A stretch of 64,000 nt of DNA from Legionella_A sp963772805 (lineage in GTDB: Bacteria > Pseudomonadota > Gammaproteobacteria > Legionellales > Legionellaceae), in contig CAVYYU010000004.1 of assembly GCA_963772805.1 (NCBI GenBank), positions 62,001 through 126,000 on the forward strand. Reading direction: 5' to 3'. Positions 43,335 through 53,085 of this stretch are shown piece after piece. Below the pieces are notes generated by a model. It saw nothing but the letters and a program-made list of their open reading frames with translations. It made no database searches and was not told the origin of the DNA. Each line of letters starts with the position of its first letter. The stretch's first letter is position 1. The position numbers were made by a program, and so were the translations under genes.

Positions 43335-45443
43335 GCATTGCCTCATGAAAAAATGAACTATTAGTCAACCGTTGCCTCAAATAAAATCGTACTCTTTAAT
43401 ATTTATGAGAGATTTTGATGGGGGAAAAAATGAGCGCAACAACACGTAGAGAATTATTAAAACATATTCAACAACGCTACAAAGAAGCTAATTATAGCGA
43501 TAAAAGTAAAATTCTTAATGAGTTTTGTACGTTAACAAGTTACGGTCGTAAATATGCGATAAACTTATTTAATTCAGCTGAAACCGACTCTGGCGCTAAT
43601 AAAACATTAAAACGACAAAACAACAAGAAATATGACGAGGCTCTTCGACAGGCCCTGCTTACTGTATGGAATGCGGCTAATCAAATATGCTCTAAACGAT
43701 TAGTCCCCTTCATACCAGATCTTTTGTCTGCCCTTGAACGCTTTGGACACGTGTCTTTACCAGAAGATGTCCGGGCTAAATTATTAACCATCAGTCCTGC
43801 CACTGTAGATCGCCTATTAGAGACTGAACGAAGAGAGGGTAAAAAAGGGCTTTGCACTACAACTGCAGGTAGTCTTTTAAAAAAACAAATTAAGATTAGA
43901 ACTTTTGCTGACTGGGATGATGTTGTTCCTGGATTTTTAGAAGGTGATTTGGTTGCCCATTGTGGGTCAAAAACTAATGGTTCTTATCTAAATACACTTG
44001 TGGTAACTGATATTGCATCGACATGGACTGAATTTTTCCCCATATTAGTTAAAGGCGAGATCAACGTCATAGCAGCATTAAAAGTTGCCCAAAAATTATT
44101 GCCGTTCGCATTCTTAGGATTAGATACGGATAACGGAAGTGAGTTTATTAATTACGCATTGCTTGAGTTTTGCAAGTTAAATGCGATTACTTTTACGCGA
44201 TCTCGGGCATATAAAAAAAATGACCAAGCCCACGTAGAAGAAAAGAACGGATCAATCGTCCGCCGATTAATTGGGTATGATCGATATGAAGGCATAGATG
44301 CCTACAATGCATTATCAGAATTATATGCTGTGTTACGCCTTTATGTTAATTTTTTTCAACCATCATTAAAGTTATTGTCTAAAAAAAGAGATGGTGCAAA
44401 AGTGACAAAAAAATATGATAAAGCCAAAACCCCATATCAACGTCTAATACTATCTCAACATGTAACTCAAATTGAAAAAGAAAAACTTGAAACACAATAC
44501 AATAGCTTAGATCCTGTTGATTTACTTAATAATCTAGTAAAACTACAAGATAACTTCTGGAGGCATGCTTGGAAGCCAAGCGGTGGAGTTGACGTGATCG
44601 AATGTAGCATAGCTGAGACCGTCATTAACGAACTTATTAATTCAAAAATAAATGATTATCAAGGAGTGGGTGTGGGGAATGATGTGAGTAATTTTGAGGC
44701 TCAAAACATGACGGCTCAATCAACGGATAATATAAATACTGATTTAGCAGATAGCACTAAACAGGCTACTCAACAACCTATCGCTGAGGAGACAACTCCG
44801 TCACCCAGTAATGTTAGGCGTTATAGGCGCACAAAAAAACAAAGGAAAGACCTCGCCCCAAGGACTTGGCTTACGCGTGAAGACGCCTTTGTGAATGAAT
44901 GGGAAAAAATAAAAGTGCGATTGGAATTAAATTCAGCAATTTCAGCTAAATTAATTCTTGAAAATCTGGTTGAAAAAAAACCTGATGAATTTAAGATAAG
45001 TCAGCTTAGGACATTGCAACGACGGGTATCTAAATGGCAATTGGAACAATTAAAAATTCATCAAGAAATGCAATCTAAAAAAAGACACCTTCAAGATGAT
45101 TCATCCGAGTCATATATATCATTAATTGCTCAAGCCGTATTTGAATCTTGTGAAACTATTGTTGAACTAGTGAATTAATATACGTTGACTTTCGCAACTC
45201 AGAAGCCCGTCACGGTCATTGCTATTTCCATTCCAATTATATCGTGACGTACCCTTACCAGGTATAATAAAGTGGTAGCATGCTGTCCTTACGTTAGTCA
45301 TTGTTGGTGTAATAATGTCATTTCATCTATGCTCATTCAATGACAAACTGTAAACAGTTAATTGATCCTGCTATTGGGGACAAGTATGATTCTTGCTGAG
45401 GCAACGATTGGTTAAAAGTATGATTTTTTCATGAGGCAATACG
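43335..45443 (+). mobile_element. 2.1-kb transposon with long two-step inverted ends
   Basis: Terminal sequences match in inverted orientation for over 50 bp: ATTGCCTCATGAAAAAAT at both ends, and the octamer TTGCCTCA is repeated 34-35 bp inside each end (43373 and 45404). A 4-bp direct repeat AACC flanks the element (43331-43334 and 45444-45447). One large transposase gene fills it. I do not recognise the family from its ends. Confidence 0.8.
43430..45178 (+). CDS. rve-domain transposase of the 2.1-kb transposon
   Basis: A 582-residue protein. The N-terminal ~140 residues are helical, with a possible DNA-binding part (LLTISPATVDRLLETERREG). The integrase core lies at ~160-330, with GFLEGDLVAHCG, LGLDTDNGSEFIN and AHVEEKNGSIVRR as DDE candidates. 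The ~250-residue C-terminal part has a linker rich in Gln/Thr and a basic helical end (RRYRRTKKQRKDL, LRTLQRRVSKWQ). ATG 43430 follows GGGGGAAAAA. No ATPase partner gene is present. Confidence 0.8.
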   Translation: MSATTRRELLKHIQQRYKEANYSDKSKILNEFCTLTSYGRKYAINLFNSAETDSGANKTLKRQNNKKYDEALRQALLTVWNAANQICSKRLVPFIPDLLSALERFGHVSLPEDVRAKLLTISPATVDRLLETERREGKKGLCTTTAGSLLKKQIKIRTFADWDDVVPGFLEGDLVAHCGSKTNGSYLNTLVVTDIASTWTEFFPILVKGEINVIAALKVAQKLLPFAFLGLDTDNGSEFINYALLEFCKLNAITFTRSRAYKKNDQAHVEEKNGSIVRRLIGYDRYEGIDAYNALSELYAVLRLYVNFFQPSLKLLSKKRDGAKVTKKYDKAKTPYQRLILSQHVTQIEKEKLETQYNSLDPVDLLNNLVKLQDNFWRHAWKPSGGVDVIECSIAETVINELINSKINDYQGVGVGNDVSNFEAQNMTAQSTDNINTDLADSTKQATQQPIAEETTPSPSNVRRYRRTKKQRKDLAPRTWLTREDAFVNEWEKIKVRLELNSAISAKLILENLVEKKPDEFKISQLRTLQRRVSKWQLEQLKIHQEMQSKKRHLQDDSSESYISLIAQAVFESCETIVELVN

Positions 45444-45469
45444 AACCGGTTAAGATAATTGTCGCCTAA

Positions 45470-45521
45470 TACCTTGGAACATCAGATTAGTTTAGCTGAT
45501 ATTACACAACTTGACGGTGCC
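45470..45521. mobile_element. Solo IS6-type end
   Basis: About 52 bp (CCTTGGAACATCAGATTAGT to GACGGTGCC) match the right end of the IS6 element at 47059-47919. No transposase remains. Confidence 0.8.
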
Positions 45522-45528
45522 GGTTACT

Positions 45529-45640
45529 CGACTAACACGCGTTCTATAATTTTCAAAGTTTCTAAACCCATAAGCCCTTCTTTATATCAATTTCATCTTT
45601 CGATAAATTTTCGAACTTCGCTCAGTAATCTTGATCTTTC
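45529..45640 (-). pseudogene. ISL3-family end fragment
   Basis: About 80 bases match the end of the ISL3 remnant at 17060-17140 (CTAACACGCGTTCTATAATT, then AAGTTTCTAAACCCATAAGC) with some changes. The similarity ends in the next 40 bases. Confidence 0.7.
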
Positions 45641-45790
45641 CCATTGCTTAATGTATATTTCTTGCTCCTCATGGTCTTTAATTATCATTTTTGTATTCGA
45701 GCATGTTATAGATACGTGGATAACTCATTAAATTTAATTAGTAATTTAGTGGTTTTGGTCTCTAATAAAACTAAAAACAGGAATATTTTT

Positions 45791-46351
45791 ATGCAACAGG
45801 TGAAAGCAAATTTTGCAAAAATAAGGGCTGCTGTTGAGATTGAGCATCAGAGATTAAGCCAATCAAGCTACTCGCTTTGGTCACAAGATAAAGCTTTAAA
45901 TATAAGGTATGCGTTAAATAGAATAGTTGCACTAATAAACAAAATTGAGAACCATGTAGAAGAACCTGAAACAATTGTGGCTGTCCTCTTCCCGACAGGA
46001 GGTTTAAAAGAAGGCGATTTAGATAAGCGACAATTTAAAAAAGAGTTATTATCATCAATCGACAAAATTTTGGATTTTAAGTTACATACATGGGTAGAGA
46101 GAAAAATTATAACTTACTATGATGCTGCTGATAATGAAAAAGAGAACGTTTATCCTGCGCATTGGAAGCAACATGGCTCAATTCGAGAAACTTTGGGTAT
46201 AGGTAGATTTAATATATTCAGCACTTTATTCATGACATATTATGGAACTTTATGGGGCAAGTCCACTGCACTTTCTAATGTTGAAAGTAGGCTAGCCACC
46301 AATGAGAATGAACAAAAAAGTGAAGTGGAAATGGAAACTTTATCGGTATAA
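45791..46351 (+). CDS. Unknown protein, effector-like
   Basis: A 186-residue helical protein (MQQVKANFAKIRAAVEIEHQ...) with no recognised family. The C-terminus is acidic (NENEQKSEVEMETLSV), compatible with a Dot/Icm signal. I use ATG 45791 (CAGGAATA upstream) since the upstream in-frame extension is hydrophobic and derived from the region next to the ISL3 fragment. Next gene follows 24 bases later. Confidence 0.55.
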   Translation: MQQVKANFAKIRAAVEIEHQRLSQSSYSLWSQDKALNIRYALNRIVALINKIENHVEEPETIVAVLFPTGGLKEGDLDKRQFKKELLSSIDKILDFKLHTWVERKIITYYDAADNEKENVYPAHWKQHGSIRETLGIGRFNIFSTLFMTYYGTLWGKSTALSNVESRLATNENEQKSEVEMETLSV

Positions 46352-46375
46352 CCTGTTAATTTAAGGTGCTTAATT

Positions 46376-46843
46376 ATGAAAAGAAAATTAAATAATTTTT
46401 TTGCTTTGGATGCGTTGTATACTGATACATTTAAAAACCATGGTGTAAATGTACGTTCTGTGGATAAAATCTCATCTGGTTACGACAATTTCAAAGAGTT
46501 CAAAGACAATATTAAAGCGCCCATACAAATACCTTTGGTCACTTTAAGCGCAAATCTAAGAGCAATTATTGGATGCATTGAGAATACGGCTTACCTGATG
46601 GTAAACGTTGTTGCTATGGATTTTTCTGATGCATACAATAACGTTATCAGTATTTTAAATGATGTGTCTTCTATTCTATATCAGACCTTGCGGGCAGTTT
46701 TTGATATAGTCCTAAGCTTGATTGAGTTGCCAGTACGCTCAATGATTACGCTGAAAGACTGGATTGAAGCACCTAAGGAAAATATAGCGGAAAACAGTGC
46801 GCCTCTTGAGTTTACTGAGCTGCCTACCCAGGTTAACCCTTAA
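46376..46843 (+). CDS. Unknown protein with amphipathic/hydrophobic helices
   Basis: A 155-residue protein (AAGGTG ribosome site). Residues ~55-115 are hydrophobic or amphipathic (LRAIIGCIENTAYLMVNVVA, LRAVFDIVLSLIELPV), and the tail is Pro/Glu-rich. No family recognised. Its position suggests co-expression with the gene before it. Confidence 0.55.
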   Translation: MKRKLNNFFALDALYTDTFKNHGVNVRSVDKISSGYDNFKEFKDNIKAPIQIPLVTLSANLRAIIGCIENTAYLMVNVVAMDFSDAYNNVISILNDVSSILYQTLRAVFDIVLSLIELPVRSMITLKDWIEAPKENIAENSAPLEFTELPTQVNP

Positions 46844-46856
46844 TCCTAGTAGGCCA

Positions 46857-46910
46857 GGGGGTCAGGTCTTGCTTTTTGCCTACCAATGGCAAAAAGCAAG
46901 ACCTGACCCT
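46857..46910. repeat. Long perfect hairpin repeat
   Basis: GGGTCAGGTCTTGCTTTTTG (with CC) is followed by a 7-base loop and its exact complement ending CAAGACCTGACCC. The arms are 22 bp. It resembles REP-type palindromes or repeat elements of gammaproteobacteria; it can also act as a terminator for the gene before it. Confidence 0.7.
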
Positions 46911-46950
46911 GTACGTGTTTGCTTGAAACAGGAACTAAGACACACAAAAA

Positions 46951-47058
46951 ACAGGTGAATTTTGCTGGAATGAATTAGCAACTCATAACATCCAGTCTGC
47001 CAAGAATTTTTATGGAGAACTTTTGGGTTGGGAATTTAGCGACCATATTATGGGTGAT
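46951..47058 (+). pseudogene. VOC/glyoxalase-family N-terminal remnant
   Basis: The frame GEFCWNELATHNIQSAKNFY continuing with GELLGWEFSDHIMGDG is the N-terminal part of VOC-superfamily proteins. No ATG is visible, and the IS6 element cuts it at 47059. Confidence 0.65.
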
Positions 47059-47919
47059 GGCACCGTCAAGTTGTGTAAACAATCGTCAAGGTTAGGCGAA
47101 AAAAAGGGGGGGGTCAAATTTCAGGCACACTTTGCCTGCATTACAATTTCCTGCCATTGATTCCATGAAGAAATCAAATGCTTTCGTTGGTCATTGGCTT
47201 CAATTTTATATCGATGAGCGCCGAATAAATTCCTTATTTGCCCATGAACAGGTAAAAATCTCTGTGCCTGTTTCGGCGACTTAAACTTGCGCATTTGCTT
47301 CTCTTGCTGCCGAGTAGGTTGATGTGAATTCTCAGCGCGATTATTCAATCCTTTGTGCTGTCGATGTTCAACACAAGGCAAGATTTCTTTCTTAGCAGCC
47401 CCATAGCTTGGGAGCTTATCTGTGATAATTACACGCGGCACGTACAGTAGTCCTTTCAGAAATTTCCTGAAAAATCGCTTCGCAGCCTCCTTGTTCTTGC
47501 GGGATTGTAGCAGGATATCAAGCTCATAGCCCTCGTGATCAACGGCCCTCCACAACCAGTGTTTCTTGCCCTTCATGACCAAGCACATTTCATCCATATG
47601 CCATTTATCACCTCGGCGTGGTGCTCGTCGCTTTATCTCATTGGCGTAAGTCTGTCCGAATGTTAAACCCCATTCGCGTATCGTTTCATAGCTAATGACA
47701 ATGCCTCGCATCATCAGTTGCTCTGATACATCTCGAAGACTCAGTGCGAATCGATGGTATGACAAGACTACGTAACCTATTAATAATTTGGGATGACGAT
47801 AGCCAAGATAATAATCTCCAGCAGTTTTGTCCAGGTTGCGATTCGTCATGATGGACTCCAGAAATAATGCCTTGGAACATCAGATTAGTTTAGCTGATAT
47901 TACACAACTTGACGGTGCC
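47059..47919 (-). mobile_element. IS6-family insertion sequence, complete
   Basis: An 861-bp element with inverted ends GGCACCGTCAAGTTGTGTAA and its complement. No 8-bp target duplication is seen, which is usual after IS6 cointegrate rearrangement. Two further partial ends lie at 43136 and 45470. Confidence 0.92.
47121..47849 (-). CDS. IS6-family transposase
   Basis: A 242-residue DDE transposase: KWHMDEMCLVMKGKKHWLWR, VIITDKLPSYG and GLNNRAENSHQPTRQQEKQM are the IS6 catalytic regions. Complete. Confidence 0.95.
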   Translation of the reverse strand: MTNRNLDKTAGDYYLGYRHPKLLIGYVVLSYHRFALSLRDVSEQLMMRGIVISYETIREWGLTFGQTYANEIKRRAPRRGDKWHMDEMCLVMKGKKHWLWRAVDHEGYELDILLQSRKNKEAAKRFFRKFLKGLLYVPRVIITDKLPSYGAAKKEILPCVEHRQHKGLNNRAENSHQPTRQQEKQMRKFKSPKQAQRFLPVHGQIRNLFGAHRYKIEANDQRKHLISSWNQWQEIVMQAKCA

Positions 47920-48156
47920 GGCGCGGGTTCAGGAGGTCAAAGCAGTTAATTTATTGATCGGGAACCGGCAATGATAGTTGACGTTTAACACACCAGATTT
48001 TTTTCAACTAATGATTGAATTTTTGATAAAAAACGGTATGTTTCACAGTCCACGCATGCTCTTGAATGTATTTGAGTGCTATTAACGACAATTTCTCAAA
48101 TACGTTCAATATCTATACTGATTTACAGAGCAGTAGTTAACATTTTTGGAAACGAC

Positions 48157-48453
48157 ATGTTTGAAAAAATTTTTAAAAACAGCAATTCAATCAAAGAAAT
48201 CGGTTTTGAATATTATAATATTCAGGATGATTACGATGTATCTATCAATTTTATTCAACAAGGAACTAAAGTCCCCCCACATGGCCATGATCAAGAAGTT
48301 TTTAATTATGTTTTTAATGGTGAATTATCTGTTTTTATTGATGATATAGAAAAATCTTATTTAACAGGCGAATGGGTAAATATACCTGCGGGAATAATTC
48401 ATTCAGTAGAAACTAAAACAGATGTTATCTTGCTGGAATTATGGAAAAAATAA
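48157..48453 (+). CDS. Small cupin-domain protein
   Basis: A 98-residue single cupin: motif 1 VPPHGHDQEVFNYVFNGELS (metal-ligand His and Glu) and motif 2 GEWVNIPAGIIHSV. ATG 48157 gives the usual cupin start; an in-frame ATG at 48076 lies far upstream. The end overlaps the sensor kinase gene by 13 bases, so the two were an operon and the cupin may be a ligand sensor or accessory. Confidence 0.75.
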   Translation: MFEKIFKNSNSIKEIGFEYYNIQDDYDVSINFIQQGTKVPPHGHDQEVFNYVFNGELSVFIDDIEKSYLTGEWVNIPAGIIHSVETKTDVILLELWKK

Positions 48454-49013
48454 TTTTACTCATCTATCTATTTTTTTTTAGTGTTCACTCTTTTGGAAAT
48501 GTTTTAGTTTCTGGAGAATTTAATGAACCTCTACAGCCACATTCTGTTTTTTATAATGACACAACAGGAAAGTTAGATTTAGATGAAATCAAGAAAAAGA
48601 AGTTTAATGAAATAACTCCAGGTGGGTTTTATAATGGAAACGTTTGGGCAAAGGTTAAAATTTGCAACCCAAATAATGAAGTTATCCATTTTATCTATAA
48701 AGATCCTATCGAAACTATAAAAATTTATTCCGAAAATCCTTCTATTCCTGTCAAATATCAAGCGATAGATCAAACCAAGTTTTCTAATAATTACTGGGTA
48801 GATTTGGTGCTCAATATACACAATTGTGAAGCAATTTGGCTGATGTTTAAATCCAGTGATGTAATGAATTTTTCGCCATCACTTGTTTCTTCCGGCGTAT
48901 TAAAAAAGATGATGGTTTATTATAATTTCTTTTATGCAGCATATTATTCATTCATGGTAATGATTTTCTTCATTTCATTGATATTTTTATTTAAATATCA
49001 AGATAAGGTATAG
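48441..49013 (+). pseudogene. Sensor histidine kinase (7TMR-DISM type), N-terminal part
   Basis: The first ~189 residues: a signal peptide (IILLIYLFFFSVHSFG), a periplasmic 7TMR-DISMED2-like beta domain (GGFYNGNVWAKVKICNP), and the first membrane helix (SFMVMIFFISLIFLF). It is interrupted at 49009 by the 1,433-bp IS3. Removing the IS and one AGG restores the frame: ...KYQDK-VYFYF. Confidence 0.8.
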
Positions 49014-49086
49014 TGGGTCAAGAAATTCAGACCACTAAAGCAGGGTAATTAAGATATAATCCTCGCTCATAAACAAGGTTACAATA

Positions 49087-49380
49087 ATGAGCGAAAAGCG
49101 TAAAAAATACACTCCAGCAGAAAAGGCGAAAATTGCGCTGGAGGCGATTAAAGCCGAACTAACATTAGCACAAATTAGCTCAAAATATGGAGCCCATGCG
49201 ACTCAAATTAATGCATGGAAAAAACAAGCGTTGGCGCTGTTTCCGGATTTATTTAGTGATAAGAACAAATCGGAGACTACTGATTATGAAAACCAACTTG
49301 GTGAATTATATGAACAAATTGGCCGTTTAAAAGTAGAAAATGATTTTCTAAAAAAAAAGTCTGAGGTGTTCAGTGGATGA
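49087..49380 (+). CDS. IS3-family OrfA (1,433-bp element, copy 3)
   Basis: 97 residues, same as the other two copies. Confidence 0.9.
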   Translation: MSEKRKKYTPAEKAKIALEAIKAELTLAQISSKYGAHATQINAWKKQALALFPDLFSDKNKSETTDYENQLGELYEQIGRLKVENDFLKKKSEVFSG

Positions 49381-50209
49381 TCGACTCGGCTGGATTGAAA
49401 CCCGTCATCCCTTGTTATCGGTGCGCCAACAGTGCGAAATACTGGATCTAAGCCGTTCCAGTGTTTATTATGCACCACGGCCCAAAGTGTTCAGCGATGA
49501 GCAGCTGGCATTGCTACGCTTGGTCGATGAAATTTACACGAAATACCCGTTTTTTGGTACAAGGCAAATGAGCGATTATATTTCCTTGCATAATCAGCCA
49601 TGTAAACGCCATGAGACACGATGGGCCTACGAGCACATGGGGTTACACTCACTTGCACCAGGCCCGCATACGAGTAAACCGCACCCGGAGCATAAGGTAT
49701 ATCCATATCTGTTACATGACGTCGAGATTGTACGACCATGTCAGGTTTTCAGCACGGATATAACCTACATTCGGCTGAAACACGGGTTTGTGTATTTAAT
49801 CGCCGTCATAGACTGGTACAGCCGTTTTGTGCTGGATTGGCAGCTCAGCATCAATATGGAGGCTGATTTTTGTGTGGAAACGCTTGAGCGAGTATTGGCT
49901 CACTCACGTTGTGATATATTTAACACCGATCAGGGGTCGCAGTTTACAAGCAAGGATTTCACTGATGTTCTTAAAAAGCATCAGATTGATATCAGCATGG
50001 ACGGTAAAGGCCGCTGGGCAGACAATATTTTTGTTGAACGTCTATGGCGCTCAACAAAGTATGAATGCATATACCTACAGGAGTGGGAAAACGTAGTCTC
50101 AGTAAGGGATGCGATAAGAGAATACTACCGTTTTTATAATTACGAAAGACCGCACCAAAGTCTTAACGGGCGAACACCCAGCGAGATTCATAGAAAAATA
50201 TTACACTAA
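49373..50209 (+). CDS. IS3-family transposase OrfB (1,433-bp element, copy 3)
   Basis: 278 residues, same DDE protein as the other two copies, GTG start overlapping orfA. Confidence 0.92.
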   Translation: MDDRLGWIETRHPLLSVRQQCEILDLSRSSVYYAPRPKVFSDEQLALLRLVDEIYTKYPFFGTRQMSDYISLHNQPCKRHETRWAYEHMGLHSLAPGPHTSKPHPEHKVYPYLLHDVEIVRPCQVFSTDITYIRLKHGFVYLIAVIDWYSRFVLDWQLSINMEADFCVETLERVLAHSRCDIFNTDQGSQFTSKDFTDVLKKHQIDISMDGKGRWADNIFVERLWRSTKYECIYLQEWENVVSVRDAIREYYRFYNYERPHQSLNGRTPSEIHRKILH

Positions 50210-50441
50210 ATGGTGCGCTATCGCGCCGTTGTGTGTAATGGGGCTCTGCCCCAAACCCCAGGATATTTGAAGACGTGATTCGAATAAACAGGGTGTAGGA
50301 TTCGGGCAACAAAAGCTGCCCGGAATCACGTCACGGTCATCGCCGTCCCCGGCTGTGCCGTGGCTTAATGATAATAGAAATTGAGCGAGAAATTATATCT
50401 TAACTTTTTGTTAAAATGGTCTAGATTTTGCGCCCGCTATA

Positions 50442-51568
50442 AGGTATATTTTTATTTTTATTTTTGTTCATTACTCATTACGCAAGATTTTTTAGGTACT
50501 TCTCTTCTCAATGGTTTTTTGTTTTACTATATTCTAAAACCCATTGATTATGTTCAATATGATGTGGGAAATATTTTTGCTCTACTTATGAATATTTCAG
50601 TTGTTTTTTTTGCAATGGAATTTTTGAAAAACAAGAATAAGTTTAACAATATCATTTCTAGATTATTCATAGTGATCCAGGCAATATTATTGACGCCAAT
50701 TTTAATAAATATTGTTATTCCTATTCATATTCAAAATCCGACCACATCTTATTTGGTCAACCATTCGATTTTATTTGGGTTTATTTGGGTTTTTTATCTT
50801 GGGATTTTTAATTTTTCCTCAAGTAGAGGAAAAATATTTATTTTGGCAAGTACTCCAAAATTTTTAGGCCAAATTGTAAAAACTTTACTGTTACAAGGAA
50901 GTATAGCTGAGCATGTATATTTCTTATCTATTGATATGAGTTTTATCTTTTTTAATATTTCGGCCATCGGATCTTTATATGAGGCTGTTTTTATTATTTT
51001 TTTTCTTATTAATTCTTATATTAAAAATATTGAGAATAAAAATTCTGAATTAAAAGCAACAATGTTGAAACTTCAACAATCAGAGATTAATGCTGCATTA
51101 ATAGATTTATCAAGGCAGGTTGCACATGATATTCGTTCGCCCCTTGCTGTGTTAACCATGATGACGGGGTCCCTAACAGACATTCCTGAAGATAAGCGTA
51201 TTTTAATTAGAAATGCTACACAACGAATTAATGATATTGCAAACGGCTTACTGCGTATGGGTAAAACTACGCTTATGCCAGATTCAGTCGTAGTCCAACC
51301 AGTAGTTAATATGAAGTCAATTGAGTTTATTCCTGCTCTTGTCGATATCTTGGTCTCTGAAAAACGCATGCAATTCCGGGAGCACGGTGTTCTCGAAATC
51401 CAGACAGACCTTAAAAACAGTTTCGGCAGCTTTTCGGAAATTAATAGCACAGAGTTAAAGCGTGTTATCATCACTTTTGATAGAACGCTTGAATGTGCAA
51501 CTCAAGAATTAAATCTTAAAATAATGGATAAAGTGATTGAGTTGGCTAAGACCATAGATATAAACTAA
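50442..51568 (+). pseudogene. Sensor histidine kinase, C-terminal part, also lacking its ATPase domain
   Basis: The remaining six membrane helices (~residues 1-200) are followed by a coiled linker and the dimerisation/phosphoacceptor helix with VAHDIRSPLAVLTMM (His-box). The frame continues to the N-box start (STELKRVI) and then runs into unrelated residues and stops. The HATPase domain is missing, so the kinase was damaged by a second event besides the IS. A frame that starts inside the IS (50381) is a fusion artefact. Confidence 0.8.
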
Positions 51569-51578
51569 AAATAAAAAA

Positions 51579-51594
51579 GGGGCAGCAATGCCCC
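51579..51594. terminator. GNRA-capped hairpin next to ISAs1
   Basis: GGGGCA-GCAA-TGCCCC forms a 6-bp stem with a GCAA tetraloop. An A-run precedes it, so it would be a terminator for minus-strand transcripts. The ISAs1 element inserted right beside it; the duplicated CCCCAATTGT includes part of its arm. Confidence 0.5.
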
Positions 51595-51601
51595 CAATTG
51601 T

Positions 51602-52820
51602 CAGGGCAAGATCACCAAAATCTTTTAAATAGCAGCGAGCTATGATCAAATAGCCACATTTTATAAAATGAGGCTATTTGAATGTCTAATGGTTTAGTAG
51701 AGTATTTTGGTGATTTACCCGATCCACGTGTAAGAGGCCGGACAGATTACCCACTAATAGAGATTGTATTTCTCTGTATCAGCGCAATTGTTTCTGGATT
51801 TGACGGCTGGGAAGCCATAGAAGATTTTGGACATGGTAAATTGGATTGGCTGAGAAAATTTTTGCCTTACGAAAATGGTATACCTCGTCATGATACGGTT
51901 GCTCGAGTGATGTCTTGTTTATCACCAAAAGCACTTCAATCCTGTTTTATAAGCTGGGTTCAATCGATAGCTAAAATAACAGATGGAGAAATCGTAGCCA
52001 TTGATGGAAAACAAGCCCGTCGCTCTTACGATAAAAAGAATCGTAAAGCAGCGATCCATATGGTTAGTGCATGGGCTTGCCAAAATGGCGTGGTTTTAGG
52101 GCAGCAAAAAACAGATACAAAATCTAATGAGATAACGGCAATCCCGCAGTTGCTTGATATTCTGGAACTAAAAGGATGTATTGTTACTATTGATGCAATG
52201 GGATGCCAACGCGATATTGCAAAAAAAATACGTGAATGCGAAGCCGATTATGTTTTAGCACTCAAAGGGAATCAAAGCGAACTACAAGAGATGGTGAGCG
52301 ATTTTTTTTCAACAGCGATTAAAAAAAATTTTGCGGCTGTTGAGCACTCTAGAGCTGAAGAAAATGATTATGGTCATGGACGAATTGAATCAAGAGTTTG
52401 TTATGCTATTCCTTTACCTGATTACCTTAAAGATTTTCGCAAAGAGTGGGCTGATTTAAAAAGTTTGATTTGCATTATATCTTCTCGTGACATTAATAAT
52501 GTTGTTACTCAGGAAAAACGTTATTATATTAGCTCACTTGAGGCTAATGCGCCTAAAATCAACCATGCAATCCGATGTCATTGGCACGTTGAAAATTCCT
52601 TGCATTGGGTTATGGATGTTACGTTTAAAGAAGATGACTCAAGAATTAGACGGGGAGTGGCTGCAGAGAACATGAGTGTTATGCGACACCTTGCGTTGAA
52701 TTTGATAAGAAAAGAGTCGGAATCAAAGTTTTCAGTTCCTCGAAAAAGACGAAAAGCGAGTCTTTATGACGAATATAGGGAAAAGGTGTTAGGAATTTGA
52801 ACTTTGACGCTCTTGCCCTG
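51602..52820 (+). mobile_element. ISAs1-family insertion sequence, complete
   Basis: A 1,219-bp element with inverted ends CAGGGCAAGATCACCAAA and (complement) CAGGGCAAGAGCGTCAAA, and a 10-bp target duplication CCCCAATTGT (51592-51601 and 52821-52830). Confidence 0.95.
51682..52800 (+). CDS. ISAs1-family transposase
   Basis: A 372-residue DDE protein with the H-repeat family pattern: YFGDLPDPRVRGRTDYPL start, GEIVAIDGKQARRSYD, VTIDAMGCQ and the end HWHVENSLHWVMDVTFKEDD. Complete. Confidence 0.95.
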   Translation: MSNGLVEYFGDLPDPRVRGRTDYPLIEIVFLCISAIVSGFDGWEAIEDFGHGKLDWLRKFLPYENGIPRHDTVARVMSCLSPKALQSCFISWVQSIAKITDGEIVAIDGKQARRSYDKKNRKAAIHMVSAWACQNGVVLGQQKTDTKSNEITAIPQLLDILELKGCIVTIDAMGCQRDIAKKIRECEADYVLALKGNQSELQEMVSDFFSTAIKKNFAAVEHSRAEENDYGHGRIESRVCYAIPLPDYLKDFRKEWADLKSLICIISSRDINNVVTQEKRYYISSLEANAPKINHAIRCHWHVENSLHWVMDVTFKEDDSRIRRGVAAENMSVMRHLALNLIRKESESKFSVPRKRRKASLYDEYREKVLGI

Positions 52821-52875
52821 CCCCAATTGTAATTTCGGTATTAAGTAGTGTATAACTTTGTTAAGGGTGTGAAAC

Positions 52876-53085
52876 ATGCCGTGGATTAATCGACTCAAAG
52901 CGATAGCGCTAGTAATCCTCCTGCAGTCATTTGTTGCGGGACTCTTTTTTTTAGGATTTCTCCTCGACCCACTTATCGGGATATCGATAGCCTTTTTTTA
53001 TTTTTTCATAATTGCTTCGTTTTTAATGTATAGATGTGCGTTAAATAAATTTTCAAAGTCATTAACTCATCTTAGTAGAGCATGA
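52876..53085 (+). CDS. Small two-helix membrane protein
   Basis: A 69-residue protein with two hydrophobic helices (AIALVILLQSFVAGLFFLGF and ISIAFFYFFIIASFLMY). ATG follows AAGGGTGTGAAAC. No family recognised; it lies at the right edge of the third block before att3. Confidence 0.45.
   Translation: MPWINRLKAIALVILLQSFVAGLFFLGFLLDPLIGISIAFFYFFIIASFLMYRCALNKFSKSLTHLSRA

Larger units (their letters stand above)
49009..50441 (+). mobile_element. IS3-family element, 1,433 bp, copy 3
   Basis: Same as copies 1 and 2, but with a clear 3-bp target duplication AGG (49006-49008 and 50442-50444). It is therefore a direct insertion into the sensor kinase gene. Confidence 0.95.

Noticed and set aside
50381..50441. 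Start of the kinase C-terminal frame inside the IS
   Set aside because: The first 20 codons are IS terminal sequence, the same as at 38523; the native gene starts at 48441.
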